Shown piece after piece: positions 45,709-54,635 of a stretch of 64,000 nt of DNA. The stretch lies in the NCBI GenBank assembly GCA_048263775.1, contig JBLXDU010000005.1, positions 186,001 through 250,000 on the forward strand, given 5' to 3'. Below the pieces are notes generated by a model, which was not told where the DNA came from, made no database searches, and worked only from the letters and a program-made list of their open reading frames with translations. Both the position numbers and the translations under genes were made by a program. The DNA comes from UBA1479 sp048263775. Lineage in GTDB: Bacteria > Pseudomonadota > Alphaproteobacteria > Rhodospirillales > Casp-alpha2. How positions within the stretch are numbered: the stretch's first letter is position 1; each line of letters begins with the position of its first letter.

Positions 45709-46733
45709 CCCTGAATCCAGCTTTGCAGTTCGTCCAACCAACGTTCGGCCGCCGGACGCCGAAGGTTATCGTGCAGGGCCGCGCCCAATCGCGCCAGATG
45801 GTCCGGATCTGCGGCCAGTTGTTCGACCCGGACCCAGCGGTTCCATTCGACGACGGGGGACCAGGACGGATCGCCCAGGGCGCAATCGGGCAGCCTGTAA
45901 TGAAACGTGGGACGCGCCTTGATCAGGTCACTGTCCAGCCGCGTGATGACCGCGTCCTCGTCCAGGTGGCGAAACAAAGGCAGCATGTCCAGTTCGCGGT
46001 TTCGCGTGGGATTATGATCCAGGTAGTCGGCGATCAGCTTGTCCAGGTTCGGGGCATATTCCGCGTCCAGCAGCAGCAGGACGTAGTCCCTGGGGAACGG
46101 GTCCGCATGGGGCATCAGGCGGCGTGTCAGGTCGGTCGCAACCCGTTCGCGCAGCCAATCGGCCAAAATGACATAGGCCTTGAGATGGCAAAGGATTGTA
46201 CCGGCGTCGGTCGCAGGAAGTTCCGGGTTGAGATGCAGGCCGAAGGCGTACAGCAGGCTGTCGTCCGTGCCCTTGGCGCCGGCCCGGCGCAGGTCATCCG
46301 TGACCGCCGCAAGGCGATCCAGATCGGACCACGGGATCGGCGGCGTGACGATTTCGACCGGAACGATTCCGGTCACCGCCTTGCCCAACGCCTCGCGGGC
46401 GGCGGCATCCAATTCCTCGGGCAGAAGCGATTTGTCCGCCCCTTCCTCGGCCGCCGCGTCCTTGTGAACGACCTGGGCATCCAGTTCGATGACGAAATCA
46501 CCGAATTCGGTTTCCCCGACGATCAGGCGATGGGGGCCTTCCCGGGATACGTCGCCGCCGAACCGGTCCCGCACAAGGTTCGCTGCGGCCGGCACATCCA
46601 AGCCGGCGAACTCGATCTCGACGCCGACACGGCGGGGGTTTCCGTCTTCCGTCTCCGTCACCGGGGGCTCGACCGGAACCTGATGCCGCCGGGCGGCATT
46701 ATCGGGGAATATGTCGGGGGGAATATCAGCCAT
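45705..46733 (-). CDS. Putative amidoligase (Amidoligase_2 family)
   Basis: A 342-residue protein with the COOH-NH2 ligase signature RVGVEIEFAGLD near residue 35 and a central YAFGLHLNPELP stretch containing His and Asn expected in the active site. The family, defined by comparative genomics, is predicted to join glutamate-like carboxylates to amines and is regularly coupled to a PuuD-like amidotransferase, exactly as here. It may modify a small metabolite, peptide or cell-wall component; the substrate is unknown. Confidence 0.8.
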   Translation of the reverse strand: MADIPPDIFPDNAARRHQVPVEPPVTETEDGNPRRVGVEIEFAGLDVPAAANLVRDRFGGDVSREGPHRLIVGETEFGDFVIELDAQVVHKDAAAEEGADKSLLPEELDAAAREALGKAVTGIVPVEIVTPPIPWSDLDRLAAVTDDLRRAGAKGTDDSLLYAFGLHLNPELPATDAGTILCHLKAYVILADWLRERVATDLTRRLMPHADPFPRDYVLLLLDAEYAPNLDKLIADYLDHNPTRNRELDMLPLFRHLDEDAVITRLDSDLIKARPTFHYRLPDCALGDPSWSPVVEWNRWVRVEQLAADPDHLARLGAALHDNLRRPAAERWLDELQSWIQG

Positions 46734-46923
46734 GATTCAACGGCCTTCCGCCGGCGCCGACGGGCGCGACCTTGGGCCTTAAGCATTGACATAGGGATTG
46801 CGCGGCCGGATTTCAACCCGGGCGGGGCCATGACCCCGCCAGCCCGCTTAAGGAAAGGGTGGACCGGGTGCGACAAATCTGCGAACTGATCGGCCTGCCC
46901 ATCAGAATCGCAAGGACGACGAC

Positions 46924-47667
46924 ATGACCCAGACCCTGATCATTGCCAAGCAGGACGGCATCACCGACATCACCCTGAACCGGACCGATAAGGCGAACGC
47001 CCTGGGCCCCGATCTGGTCGAAGACCTGCTTGCGGCCATGGCGACGGCGGCCAGCGACGGCACGCGGTTGGTCATCCTGCGCGGAGAGGGTAAAAGCTTC
47101 TGCTCCGGCTTTGACTTGTCGGATCTGGACAGCGTCACGGACGGCGATCTGGTTCATCGCCTGCTCCGCATCGAAACCTTGTTGCAGGCCGTCTATCACG
47201 CGCCCTTTCCGACCCTGGCCCTGGCCCATGGCCGGGTGTTCGGCGCGGGCGCCGACCTGTTCTGCGCCTGCAGCCGGCGCATCGCCGCACCGAAGACCTC
47301 GTTCCGCATGCCGGGGCTCGGCTTCGGCATCGTGCTCGGCACCCGGCGGCTCAAGGTCCGCGTCGGCGAGGACGCGGCCCGCCATATTCAGAATTCCGGC
47401 CTGACCTTCGACGCCGCCGAGGCGCTGCGCCTGGGCTTCGCCACGGACATGATCGATGGGGACGACTGGCCGCAGGCCATCAAGGACGCCGCCGCCTCGG
47501 CACAGATTCTCAGCCCCCAGGCGACGGCCGACCTGTTCCGCGTGACGGCGACGGATACCCGCGACGCCGACATGGCCGACATCGCCCGCACGGCCTCGGT
47601 CCCCGGGCTGAAAGCCCGCATCCAGGCCTACCGCGAACAGGCCCTGAAGGCCGCTGGGAAGAAATAG
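46924..47667 (+). CDS. Enoyl-CoA hydratase/isomerase family protein
   Basis: A 247-residue crotonase-fold protein. Oxyanion-hole segments are GEGKSFCSGFDLSDL near 61-75 and GRVFGAGADLFCACSRRIA near 102-120. The second catalytic position reads MPGLGFGIVLG, where hydratases usually have Glu, so the chemistry may be isomerisation, thioester hydrolysis or something else. It converges on the acyl-AMP ligase gene 35 bases away. Confidence 0.83.
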   Translation: MTQTLIIAKQDGITDITLNRTDKANALGPDLVEDLLAAMATAASDGTRLVILRGEGKSFCSGFDLSDLDSVTDGDLVHRLLRIETLLQAVYHAPFPTLALAHGRVFGAGADLFCACSRRIAAPKTSFRMPGLGFGIVLGTRRLKVRVGEDAARHIQNSGLTFDAAEALRLGFATDMIDGDDWPQAIKDAAASAQILSPQATADLFRVTATDTRDADMADIARTASVPGLKARIQAYREQALKAAGKK

Positions 47668-47689
47668 TCCTAATCGACAACGTACAATG

Positions 47690-47703
47690 GCTGTCGCGAC
47701 AGC
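47690..47703. other. 14-base palindrome between convergent genes
   Basis: GCTGTCGCGACAGC is a perfect palindrome in the 35-base gap between the enoyl-CoA hydratase-like gene and the acyl-AMP ligase gene, touching the latter's stop codon. It could help end transcription from either side, though no T-tract follows. Confidence 0.3.
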
Positions 47704-50700
47704 TACCGGGGCGCCAAGTCGATCAAAAACCGACGTATTTCGCCTGAAATCTCCTGGGCAAGGTCCTCGGATATTGGTGACGTGAAAAAGACCGACCAAT
47801 ACAGGACGCCGTCGCTCAGTCCCGCCGTGACGGCAAGCGGTTGGATGTCGCCCTGGTTCAGATAGGATTGGTTCAAGGCCCTGGCTTCGTGGTAGGCGCC
47901 GATTACCGGCAGGGCGGCGTCCGCGCGGAACGTCTCATCGATGTTGCCGCGATACTGAAAAAGAAGGCCCGGCTTGCGGAGACGGTCCATTTCAAGGCGC
48001 AGGGAGTCCCCTTCGGGGCGGCAACGCAGCAGGTCGTATCCAATGCCCAGGTTCGGCACGCGGTGCAACTGGGCCGTGACGCCGCGAACAAGATCGGTGG
48101 CACCAACATCGATGCCGACCATAACGCCGACAGGATAACGTGCGACAAACCATCCCACGGCGGTCATCGGGTTCGTGTCGGGAAACGGATGGCGGCCGTG
48201 GCCTTCGGTCATGATCAGCGGCGCGGTATCCCCTGTCACCCTAGTCCAGGCGGCGGCCGTGGCGGCAAGGACGGCCGCGTTACGGGCGACTGGCGTCTTA
48301 TAGGTCTCCAACAGGCGTCCATTCTCCGCCGCCGATAAAGTCGTCTTACCGGTCGAGCGCCAAGCAGGGGTGCCATCTGGTACGGCCCGCGGTGTTCCGT
48401 CGCCATCAACGCCGCAGACGGAGCGCCAGTAATCTAGTTCCGTCGCCAGTTCATCTGATGCGCCGTATCGGCTCAATTGTAGGAGCCAAGGAATGAACCG
48501 ATCCTGGCGCACTGCCGCAGCAACAGACCGGCCCTCCGCTGCATTTTTATAGGCCCCCTGCAATTGGGTTGCCCAAACGGACAAGGAGACCGCGTCGATT
48601 GCCAGATGATGAAACCCGACGGCAAGAACGCCTTGCGCATCCGCGCCCCTATCCAGCAGGACCGCTGAAATTAGGGGGCCATCGCGGAGCGAGACGGACG
48701 CGAGGATCCGCCGAAGGGCGTCCTGGCGGGTGGTAGCAAGGTCGGTTTTCTTGAGATTGGAAATGTCGATCCGCTCGAAATGCAGGCCGTCGCCACCGGA
48801 AACCTGCGCCTGCCAGACGCCGCCGGTTTCGGAAAAACGAAGCGAAAAAGCGTCATGAGCAGCGACGGTTTCCTTAAGGGCCCGATGCAAGGCGTTGATG
48901 TCGAGGTTCTTGGGCGTGCGAAAGTACAGCACCTCCATGAACTGCTCGGGATGGTCTGGCATCCCGGCGAAGAACGCGGCCTGACGCGGCGACAGGTGCA
49001 CCATCGTACCGGGCGTCGCCGCGGGTGGGGGGTGTCCGGCTTCGCCCGTTGCGGCGGTTCCGTTGCCGCAGGAGCGGATCAAGTCGGCCAGATCGGACAA
49101 TGTCGCCGTCGATGCGGCCCAGTCCATGGGTAGCGCCACACCAAGGTCGCTTTCGACCAGCATCAGGAATTCCACCTGTTTCAGGGAATCGAGGCCGATC
49201 CCGTCGATAGGCGTGTCGGGGCCGAGGAAGGTTTCCGGTTGAGCGGTCAGTTGAGCCAGGCGCCAGATCAGGTAATCGTCCAGAGCCGCCATTCTTTCCC
49301 GGCGGTCGGCATTCGTCATGCGCAGGGCTGCGGGGGGGCGTTCAGGGCCGGCATTTTCCGGCGCATCGGCAAGTCGGGCCAAGCGTTTCCAAGTGCCGTC
49401 GACGTAGGCCTGGCGGCAAGCCCGCCGCCGTATCTTGCCGCTGGTCGTACGCGCCAGGGCCCCCGGCGGCAGCAATACAATATCCGTGGCCGTCACTCCA
49501 ATCTGGTCGGCGAAGCAGCCCTGCATGGCGGCGAACACCTCGGGCCAATTCGTATTGCGGCGATGATCACGGCGGATTTCCACGGCGATGACAAGGGCCT
49601 CTTCATCACCGCTTTCAACGGAAAATGCCGCCGCTGCCGCCGGCGCCAGCGCCGGATGGCATTGGACCAAGGCGTTCTCGACATCGCCGGGGGCGATGTT
49701 CCGACCCCGGATGATGATCAGGTCCTTCAGGCGCCCGGTGACGTAGAGAGCGCCCTCCCAGATAAATCCCAAATCTCCGGTCGCTAGGGTTTCCTGTCCG
49801 TGATCTGCCGTGTAACGCCAGTAGCCGCGCATGACCGACGGCCCTGACAGGCGAATCTCGCCCTCTCGCCCATGGGGGAGCAGTTCCCCGCTGTCCGGAT
49901 CGGCGATGTCGATCGCCAGATCCTCACAGGGTGTTCCGCAGGACACCAAGGCGCGGGTCGTTTCACCATGTTTGCCGGAAGCGGGCACAGCCAGGCCGCG
50001 GGCAGCGGCTTCGGCATCGAAATGCGTGATAACCGGGCGGGCCGCGCCGGGCGCCGGTCCCGACGCCATCAGCGTCGCCTCGGCCAGACCGTAGCATGGG
50101 TAGAAGGCCGTCTTATTGAATCCGAACGGCGCAAAGGCCTCGGCGAAGCGCTCTATGGTCGTGGCACGAACAGGTTCGGCCCCGCTGAAAGCCAGGCGCC
50201 AGCGCGACAGGTCGAGAGACACCCCCTCCGCGCGGCCTAGCGCATCAACGCAAAGATCATAAGCGAAGTTGGCGCCGCCGCTGCCATCCGCACGGTAGTG
50301 ATCGATGGCTTCCAGCCAGGAAAGCGGCCGGGCGACAAAGGTTCTCGGGTCCATGAGCACGACGTGATAACCGCACCACAAGGCTTCGATGATGCCGCCG
50401 ATCAGCCCCATGTCGTGATAGGGCGGCAGCCAGTTAACGGCGACGCTGTCCTCCGTCAGTTCGAACTTGGCCTGGATGGCGATAAGGTTCGCGGCAAGGT
50501 TTGCGTGATCGATCATCACACCCTTGGGCTCCGCCGTTGAGCCCGAGGTATATTGAATCAGCGCCAGATCCTGGAGAGAGACGGCGGGGGCAGCGAAAGG
50601 CGGTTCCGGCGTGTCCGGATGCGCGTCGCCGTCGGAGATTACCCAGGCCTGGGGAGGTAGCCCGATCTGTGTTTCGACCAGCCACCGGGCGCGGGAGACA

Positions 50701-51065
50701 AGGCCGCTTGAGGTAACGATTGCGTCCGGGGCTGCGTCGTTGAACAGACGGGCGAAACGTTGCGCCGAATTGCTGCTGGCCCGCGCGGCCGGCGGCGGCG
50801 TCGGTACGGCGGCCACGCCCGCGATGAAGCAGGCGCAAAGGCTGAGGGCGAAATCGATGCCCGGCGCCTGCAGGATCATCACGCGCTTAGCCTCGGGCAC
50901 GGCCCTTTGCATGTCGGCGGCGATCCGCCGGGAGCGTTCCAAGACGTCCGAGAACGTAAACGACAAATCTTCCCGGCCGCCGTCACCCGGCACCGTGATG
51001 GCCACGGCGTCGGGACGCTCCCGCGCGTGCCGTTCGATCGCCTCGATGATGGTTGTCGGATTCAA
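47703..51065 (-). CDS. Fatty-acyl-AMP ligase - ACP - condensation-superfamily protein
   Basis: A 1120-residue NRPS-like protein. Residues about 1-560: fatty-acyl-AMP ligase, with P-loop YTSGSTAEPKGV at 172-183, NWLPPYHDMGLIGG at 211-224, the ATGDLGF loop at 428-434 and catalytic Lys in TSGKIRRRACR at 541-551. Residues about 590-665: acyl carrier domain, with phosphopantetheine Ser627 in IGLDSLKQVE. Residues about 688-1118: condensation/epimerisation superfamily, with HHLAIDAVS at 819-827, plus EGHGR (954-958) and VGWFVARYPV (970-979), which are features of epimerisation-type domains. It would activate a fatty acid, load it on the carrier and pass it on. It is last in the exporter operon, 27 bases after the cNMP-fold gene, so it is a candidate peptide-acylating enzyme. 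Confidence 0.88.
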   Translation of the reverse strand: MNPTTIIEAIERHARERPDAVAITVPGDGGREDLSFTFSDVLERSRRIAADMQRAVPEAKRVMILQAPGIDFALSLCACFIAGVAAVPTPPPAARASSNSAQRFARLFNDAAPDAIVTSSGLVSRARWLVETQIGLPPQAWVISDGDAHPDTPEPPFAAPAVSLQDLALIQYTSGSTAEPKGVMIDHANLAANLIAIQAKFELTEDSVAVNWLPPYHDMGLIGGIIEALWCGYHVVLMDPRTFVARPLSWLEAIDHYRADGSGGANFAYDLCVDALGRAEGVSLDLSRWRLAFSGAEPVRATTIERFAEAFAPFGFNKTAFYPCYGLAEATLMASGPAPGAARPVITHFDAEAAARGLAVPASGKHGETTRALVSCGTPCEDLAIDIADPDSGELLPHGREGEIRLSGPSVMRGYWRYTADHGQETLATGDLGFIWEGALYVTGRLKDLIIIRGRNIAPGDVENALVQCHPALAPAAAAAFSVESGDEEALVIAVEIRRDHRRNTNWPEVFAAMQGCFADQIGVTATDIVLLPPGALARTTSGKIRRRACRQAYVDGTWKRLARLADAPENAGPERPPAALRMTNADRRERMAALDDYLIWRLAQLTAQPETFLGPDTPIDGIGLDSLKQVEFLMLVESDLGVALPMDWAASTATLSDLADLIRSCGNGTAATGEAGHPPPAATPGTMVHLSPRQAAFFAGMPDHPEQFMEVLYFRTPKNLDINALHRALKETVAAHDAFSLRFSETGGVWQAQVSGGDGLHFERIDISNLKKTDLATTRQDALRRILASVSLRDGPLISAVLLDRGADAQGVLAVGFHHLAIDAVSLSVWATQLQGAYKNAAEGRSVAAAVRQDRFIPWLLQLSRYGASDELATELDYWRSVCGVDGDGTPRAVPDGTPAWRSTGKTTLSAAENGRLLETYKTPVARNAAVLAATAAAWTRVTGDTAPLIMTEGHGRHPFPDTNPMTAVGWFVARYPVGVMVGIDVGATDLVRGVTAQLHRVPNLGIGYDLLRCRPEGDSLRLEMDRLRKPGLLFQYRGNIDETFRADAALPVIGAYHEARALNQSYLNQGDIQPLAVTAGLSDGVLYWSVFFTSPISEDLAQEISGEIRRFLIDLAPR

Positions 51066-51092
51066 ATCCTCGGCTCCCCGGTTTCCCGACGC

Positions 51093-51638
51093 CTATCCCG
51101 CCCGGGCACTCGCCAGAACCTTCAGCATGCGGTCGAAGCGATCGCCCGCGAGAGAAACCGAGTCCAACAAACGGTCATCCAGTTCATCTTCTAGCACATC
51201 GTCCGTATCGAGGCCGCCCGCCTGACCGTACCCCAGCCGCCGGACGGTGCCGCGAAGGCGATCGGCGAGAAAGAAACTCAAGGCCCGGTAGAACCGCATG
51301 CCAAAGCCGGGATCGCTTTCCATTCTCTGGTCGAGGCTGTCATGCGTCAGTTCAAGGACAGTGCTGTCGCCTTCCGCAACGACACTGGCGGACGGCGGCG
51401 AGTCATCGACGTAGGACATTTCACCGACGATCTCACCCACCCCTAAACTCGCGATGGTGCCGATCTTGGCATCTTCGATCCGCAGCCGGCCGTCGAGAAG
51501 AATGAACAGGCTGGCGTTGTGTTCACCTTCCGTGATGAGGACTTCGCCGTCCGGCACCGTTCGTTTCGAGCCGACCCGGGCCATCCATTCCGCATCCGTA
51601 TCCCGGAGCTGGCCGAGAATGACGAGTACTTTTCTCAT
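51093..51638 (-). CDS. Cyclic-nucleotide-binding-fold (cupin) protein of the exporter operon
   Basis: A 181-residue protein with one cNMP-binding beta-barrel (about 15-120): VPDGEVLITEGEHNASLFIL, GRLRIEDAKIG and LGVGEIVGEMSYVDDSPPSA, the last being the phosphate-binding-cassette region. The usual Arg of true cAMP binders is replaced (SPPSASV), so cyclic nucleotide binding is doubtful. A charged C-terminal tail with no HTH follows, so it is not a Crp-type DNA-binding factor. Such proteins recur in NHLM export loci with unknown roles. ATG 51638 follows AGAGGG; spacing to neighbours is 21 and 27 bases. Confidence 0.8.
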   Translation of the reverse strand: MRKVLVILGQLRDTDAEWMARVGSKRTVPDGEVLITEGEHNASLFILLDGRLRIEDAKIGTIASLGVGEIVGEMSYVDDSPPSASVVAEGDSTVLELTHDSLDQRMESDPGFGMRFYRALSFFLADRLRGTVRRLGYGQAGGLDTDDVLEDELDDRLLDSVSLAGDRFDRMLKVLASARAG

Positions 51639-51659
51639 GATGCTTTCCCTCTGCAATCC

Positions 51660-54635
51660 TTAAACGAGTTGGCGGCGCGCCATCTCCCGGAACGGGCCTT
51701 CGGCCGCGATCAGGTCGTCGAATGTGCCCTGTTGCACGATCTTTCCCATGTCCATGACGATGATGCGGTCCGCGGCGCGCACCGTGGACAGGCGATGCGC
51801 GATGACGATCCGGGTCGCCGACAAATGCGCCAGGGTCGACATCACGATGTCCTGGGTTCGGTTGTCGAGCGCGCTGGTCGGTTCGTCCAACAGCAGGATT
51901 CGCGGCATCTGGACCAGCACCCGGGCGATCATCAGGCGCTGGCGCTGACCGCCGGAAAGCGTGTTCACGCCCTCCATGATCTGCGTATGCAGGCCCATGG
52001 GCATGTCCTCGATATCCTTGTCGAGACCGGCAAGTCTGGCGGCGCGCCAGGCGTCTTCCTGCGTTAGGGCCGTGGAAGCGCCGACGATGTTGCTGAACAG
52101 GCTTCCCGAGACGAGTTGTCCCTGCTGCAGAACGACCCGCACTTGGCGGCGGACCGAATTCATGTCCAGGCGGCCGACCGGCGTCTGATCGAAATAGATT
52201 TCCCCCTTCTCGCACTGCTCGAATCCGAGCAGCAGACGCATCAAGGTCGACTTCCCGCTGCCCGACGGGCCGACGATGGCGACGAACTCATTGGGTTCGA
52301 CCGTCAGGCTGAAATCATCGAGGATAAGCGGGCCCCCGGGGGCATACCGAAAGCCGACGTGGCTGAACTCGATCCCGCCGTGCAGTCGCTGGACCGACTT
52401 GTCGGAGGTCGCGACTTCCATGGGTTCCTCGATGATCGGGCGCAGCCGTTCGAAGATCGGCAGGATGGAAAGACTGCGCGTCAATGCCAGGGCAAGCGTC
52501 GTCATGGCGGCGAGAAACTGCCCGAACGCGGTATTGAAGGCGACAAATTCGCCGGTCGACATCGGCGCGTTTTCAGCCGCCTGTTCGGTCTGTACCAATG
52601 CCTGCAGTTGCAGGTCGACGGCTTCCTTTTCCAGCAGGACCGACGCGGCCGTGAAAATGACCGCCGTCGCGACCACCGGAAATGCGGCATGGAAGATGTC
52701 CTGCAGATTGGCGAATGATTGCGCCCGCACGAAGCGGTGTTTTTGCCGGGCGAACATCTTGGCCCAACGGGCATAGGCCCGGCCGTCCGCTGCCGAGACC
52801 CGAAGTTTCGCGAGCCCGCTTAGCGTCTGCACGACAAAACCCTCGACCTCGCCCTGGCGGGCGATCCGTAAGCGTTCCTCGGCCAGCTGACGCCGGCCCC
52901 AGTAGACGGTCACGGCAAGGGCGGCAAAAACCAGCCCAAAGGCAACGATCGCCAGTTTCCAGTTGAAGAACAACAGCAAGGCAAGGCTGAACACGGCGAA
53001 CGTTATGCCCAGCAGGCCCTGCACGGTGGTGCCCGACAACGTTTGCCGGATGACCTGAATGCCCAACACCCTGTCCGACAGGTCGCCGACCGTGTAGCGC
53101 CGGAAGAACCCGGCCGGCAGACGCATCATGCGGTCGAATATGGCCGCCTGCAGGCGCAGGTCGGCCCGCCCTTCCGCACGCAGCAGGGCGATGGCCTTCA
53201 CGATTTCGAAGCTGGCGGCGCCGAAGGCGGCGACGACCAGCCCGAGGATGATCTGGACATGCTGTGCGACATCGGCGCTCGGCAACACGTCCTCGATCAT
53301 CACGGAGGTCATCACCGGCGTGAAGGCGGCGACCAGGCCGCCGGCGCATCCCATCGCCCCCATGAGGCGCAGGTCGGGCCGAATTTCCGGAAGGATCGAC
53401 CGCCATAGATCGCCCAGGCTGCGGCACATCGACGGCAGCGGCGGGTACAGCATGACGGCATCGCCGCGCAAGCCTGCGGCCGTCGCCTCGGTGACCCGCG
53501 TCCGTACGCCCGACACAGGGTCATAGACGTCGTAACCGCCGCCCGCCCGCGGCAACAAGGCGACGGGCCCATCCGCGTCCGTGAACGCCAGCATCGGCCC
53601 GGCGTCGTGCCGCCACCAATCGTCCCGCAGCAGGACCTTTCGAATGCGAATGCGATAGGACGCGGCCAATTCGTCGATGACCGGTACGCCCTTGTACCGG
53701 GTGACCGGCCGGGGGGTGTCGGCATTCTCGACCCCCAGTTCCCGTGCGACCACCAGGAATGCCGCGTGCACGTCGTTGTCCGGGGTGGCGGCTGCCCCTG
53801 GCAGGGGGCCTGCGTCCTGCCGGACCACCCGCGACAAATCATGCAGGGCATTTTCGAGCGTCGTTTTCTCCGCCGCCGACCGGGCGCTTCGGCGCTGGGC
53901 TGCCTGCTTTTCCATCCGCCGCAGACTGCCATCCAGGAATCTGCCGAACACGCGAAGGTAAGTCGTGATGCCGGTACGCCATTTGCCGGAAGCGACCAGT
54001 GATTCGGATGAAATTGCAGAAACCCGTCCCGGTCCGCTGACCGTCGCCCAGACCGATGAAGACAGCGGGAGAATATCCGCCGTCAAATCGTCATCGCCGT
54101 AGAGGGCCAATGGCCCCACCGCCCCACCGGCGGTGACCCACACGGCGCGCCGCGACGACGCGAAGATAGGGCTGTTCGCATAGATATCGGCCTCTGTGTC
54201 CAGGTCAAGGACCGTGGCCGCGCCTTCCGGTGCGTCCTTCGCAAGACTTCCCGACAGGCTACCGACAAATCGATCAAGCAGGGCAGCAAGGTGATCCGGG
54301 GCCAGCCGGGCCAGGTCGTCGTCCGGCGGCCCATGCATGATTTCCGTTTCATCCACCCCCACGGCGAGAAATCTGAACGGGGCGTCGTCACCCAGCGCGA
54401 ATACGGCCTCACCGGCGTTGGCGCGGAACAGGGGATGGCGCTGACCGACCGGTTCACCGTTTTCGACCCGCACGGCGAAAACATCGACATGGCCGCTTAG
54501 TACCAAAACGCAGTCACCGGCACGGTCCAGAAGCAACGGCGCATTGGCAGAGACACTCGTGCGACGGCCCTTGAGATCGGCCCATTCCGCCGAGGCGGCT
54601 TGGTTTTCCAGACGGCGGCGGCGGTCTGCGCTCAT
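51660..54635 (-). CDS. NHLM-type bacteriocin export ABC transporter, permease/ATP-binding subunit
   Basis: A 991-residue protein. The N-terminal about 420 residues form a soluble region unique to this NHLM subfamily, including a degenerate C39-like part near KVLLRDDWWRHDAGPMLAF. A six-helix ABC membrane domain follows (about 430-720), then an ATPase domain with GPSGSGKST, LSGGQRQR and RILLLDEPTSALD. It forms the non-peptidase half of a heterodimeric exporter with the C39-ABC protein. The start ATG 54635 overlaps the upstream stop (ATGA). Confidence 0.92.
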   Translation of the reverse strand: MSADRRRRLENQAASAEWADLKGRRTSVSANAPLLLDRAGDCVLVLSGHVDVFAVRVENGEPVGQRHPLFRANAGEAVFALGDDAPFRFLAVGVDETEIMHGPPDDDLARLAPDHLAALLDRFVGSLSGSLAKDAPEGAATVLDLDTEADIYANSPIFASSRRAVWVTAGGAVGPLALYGDDDLTADILPLSSSVWATVSGPGRVSAISSESLVASGKWRTGITTYLRVFGRFLDGSLRRMEKQAAQRRSARSAAEKTTLENALHDLSRVVRQDAGPLPGAAATPDNDVHAAFLVVARELGVENADTPRPVTRYKGVPVIDELAASYRIRIRKVLLRDDWWRHDAGPMLAFTDADGPVALLPRAGGGYDVYDPVSGVRTRVTEATAAGLRGDAVMLYPPLPSMCRSLGDLWRSILPEIRPDLRLMGAMGCAGGLVAAFTPVMTSVMIEDVLPSADVAQHVQIILGLVVAAFGAASFEIVKAIALLRAEGRADLRLQAAIFDRMMRLPAGFFRRYTVGDLSDRVLGIQVIRQTLSGTTVQGLLGITFAVFSLALLLFFNWKLAIVAFGLVFAALAVTVYWGRRQLAEERLRIARQGEVEGFVVQTLSGLAKLRVSAADGRAYARWAKMFARQKHRFVRAQSFANLQDIFHAAFPVVATAVIFTAASVLLEKEAVDLQLQALVQTEQAAENAPMSTGEFVAFNTAFGQFLAAMTTLALALTRSLSILPIFERLRPIIEEPMEVATSDKSVQRLHGGIEFSHVGFRYAPGGPLILDDFSLTVEPNEFVAIVGPSGSGKSTLMRLLLGFEQCEKGEIYFDQTPVGRLDMNSVRRQVRVVLQQGQLVSGSLFSNIVGASTALTQEDAWRAARLAGLDKDIEDMPMGLHTQIMEGVNTLSGGQRQRLMIARVLVQMPRILLLDEPTSALDNRTQDIVMSTLAHLSATRIVIAHRLSTVRAADRIIVMDMGKIVQQGTFDDLIAAEGPFREMARRQLV

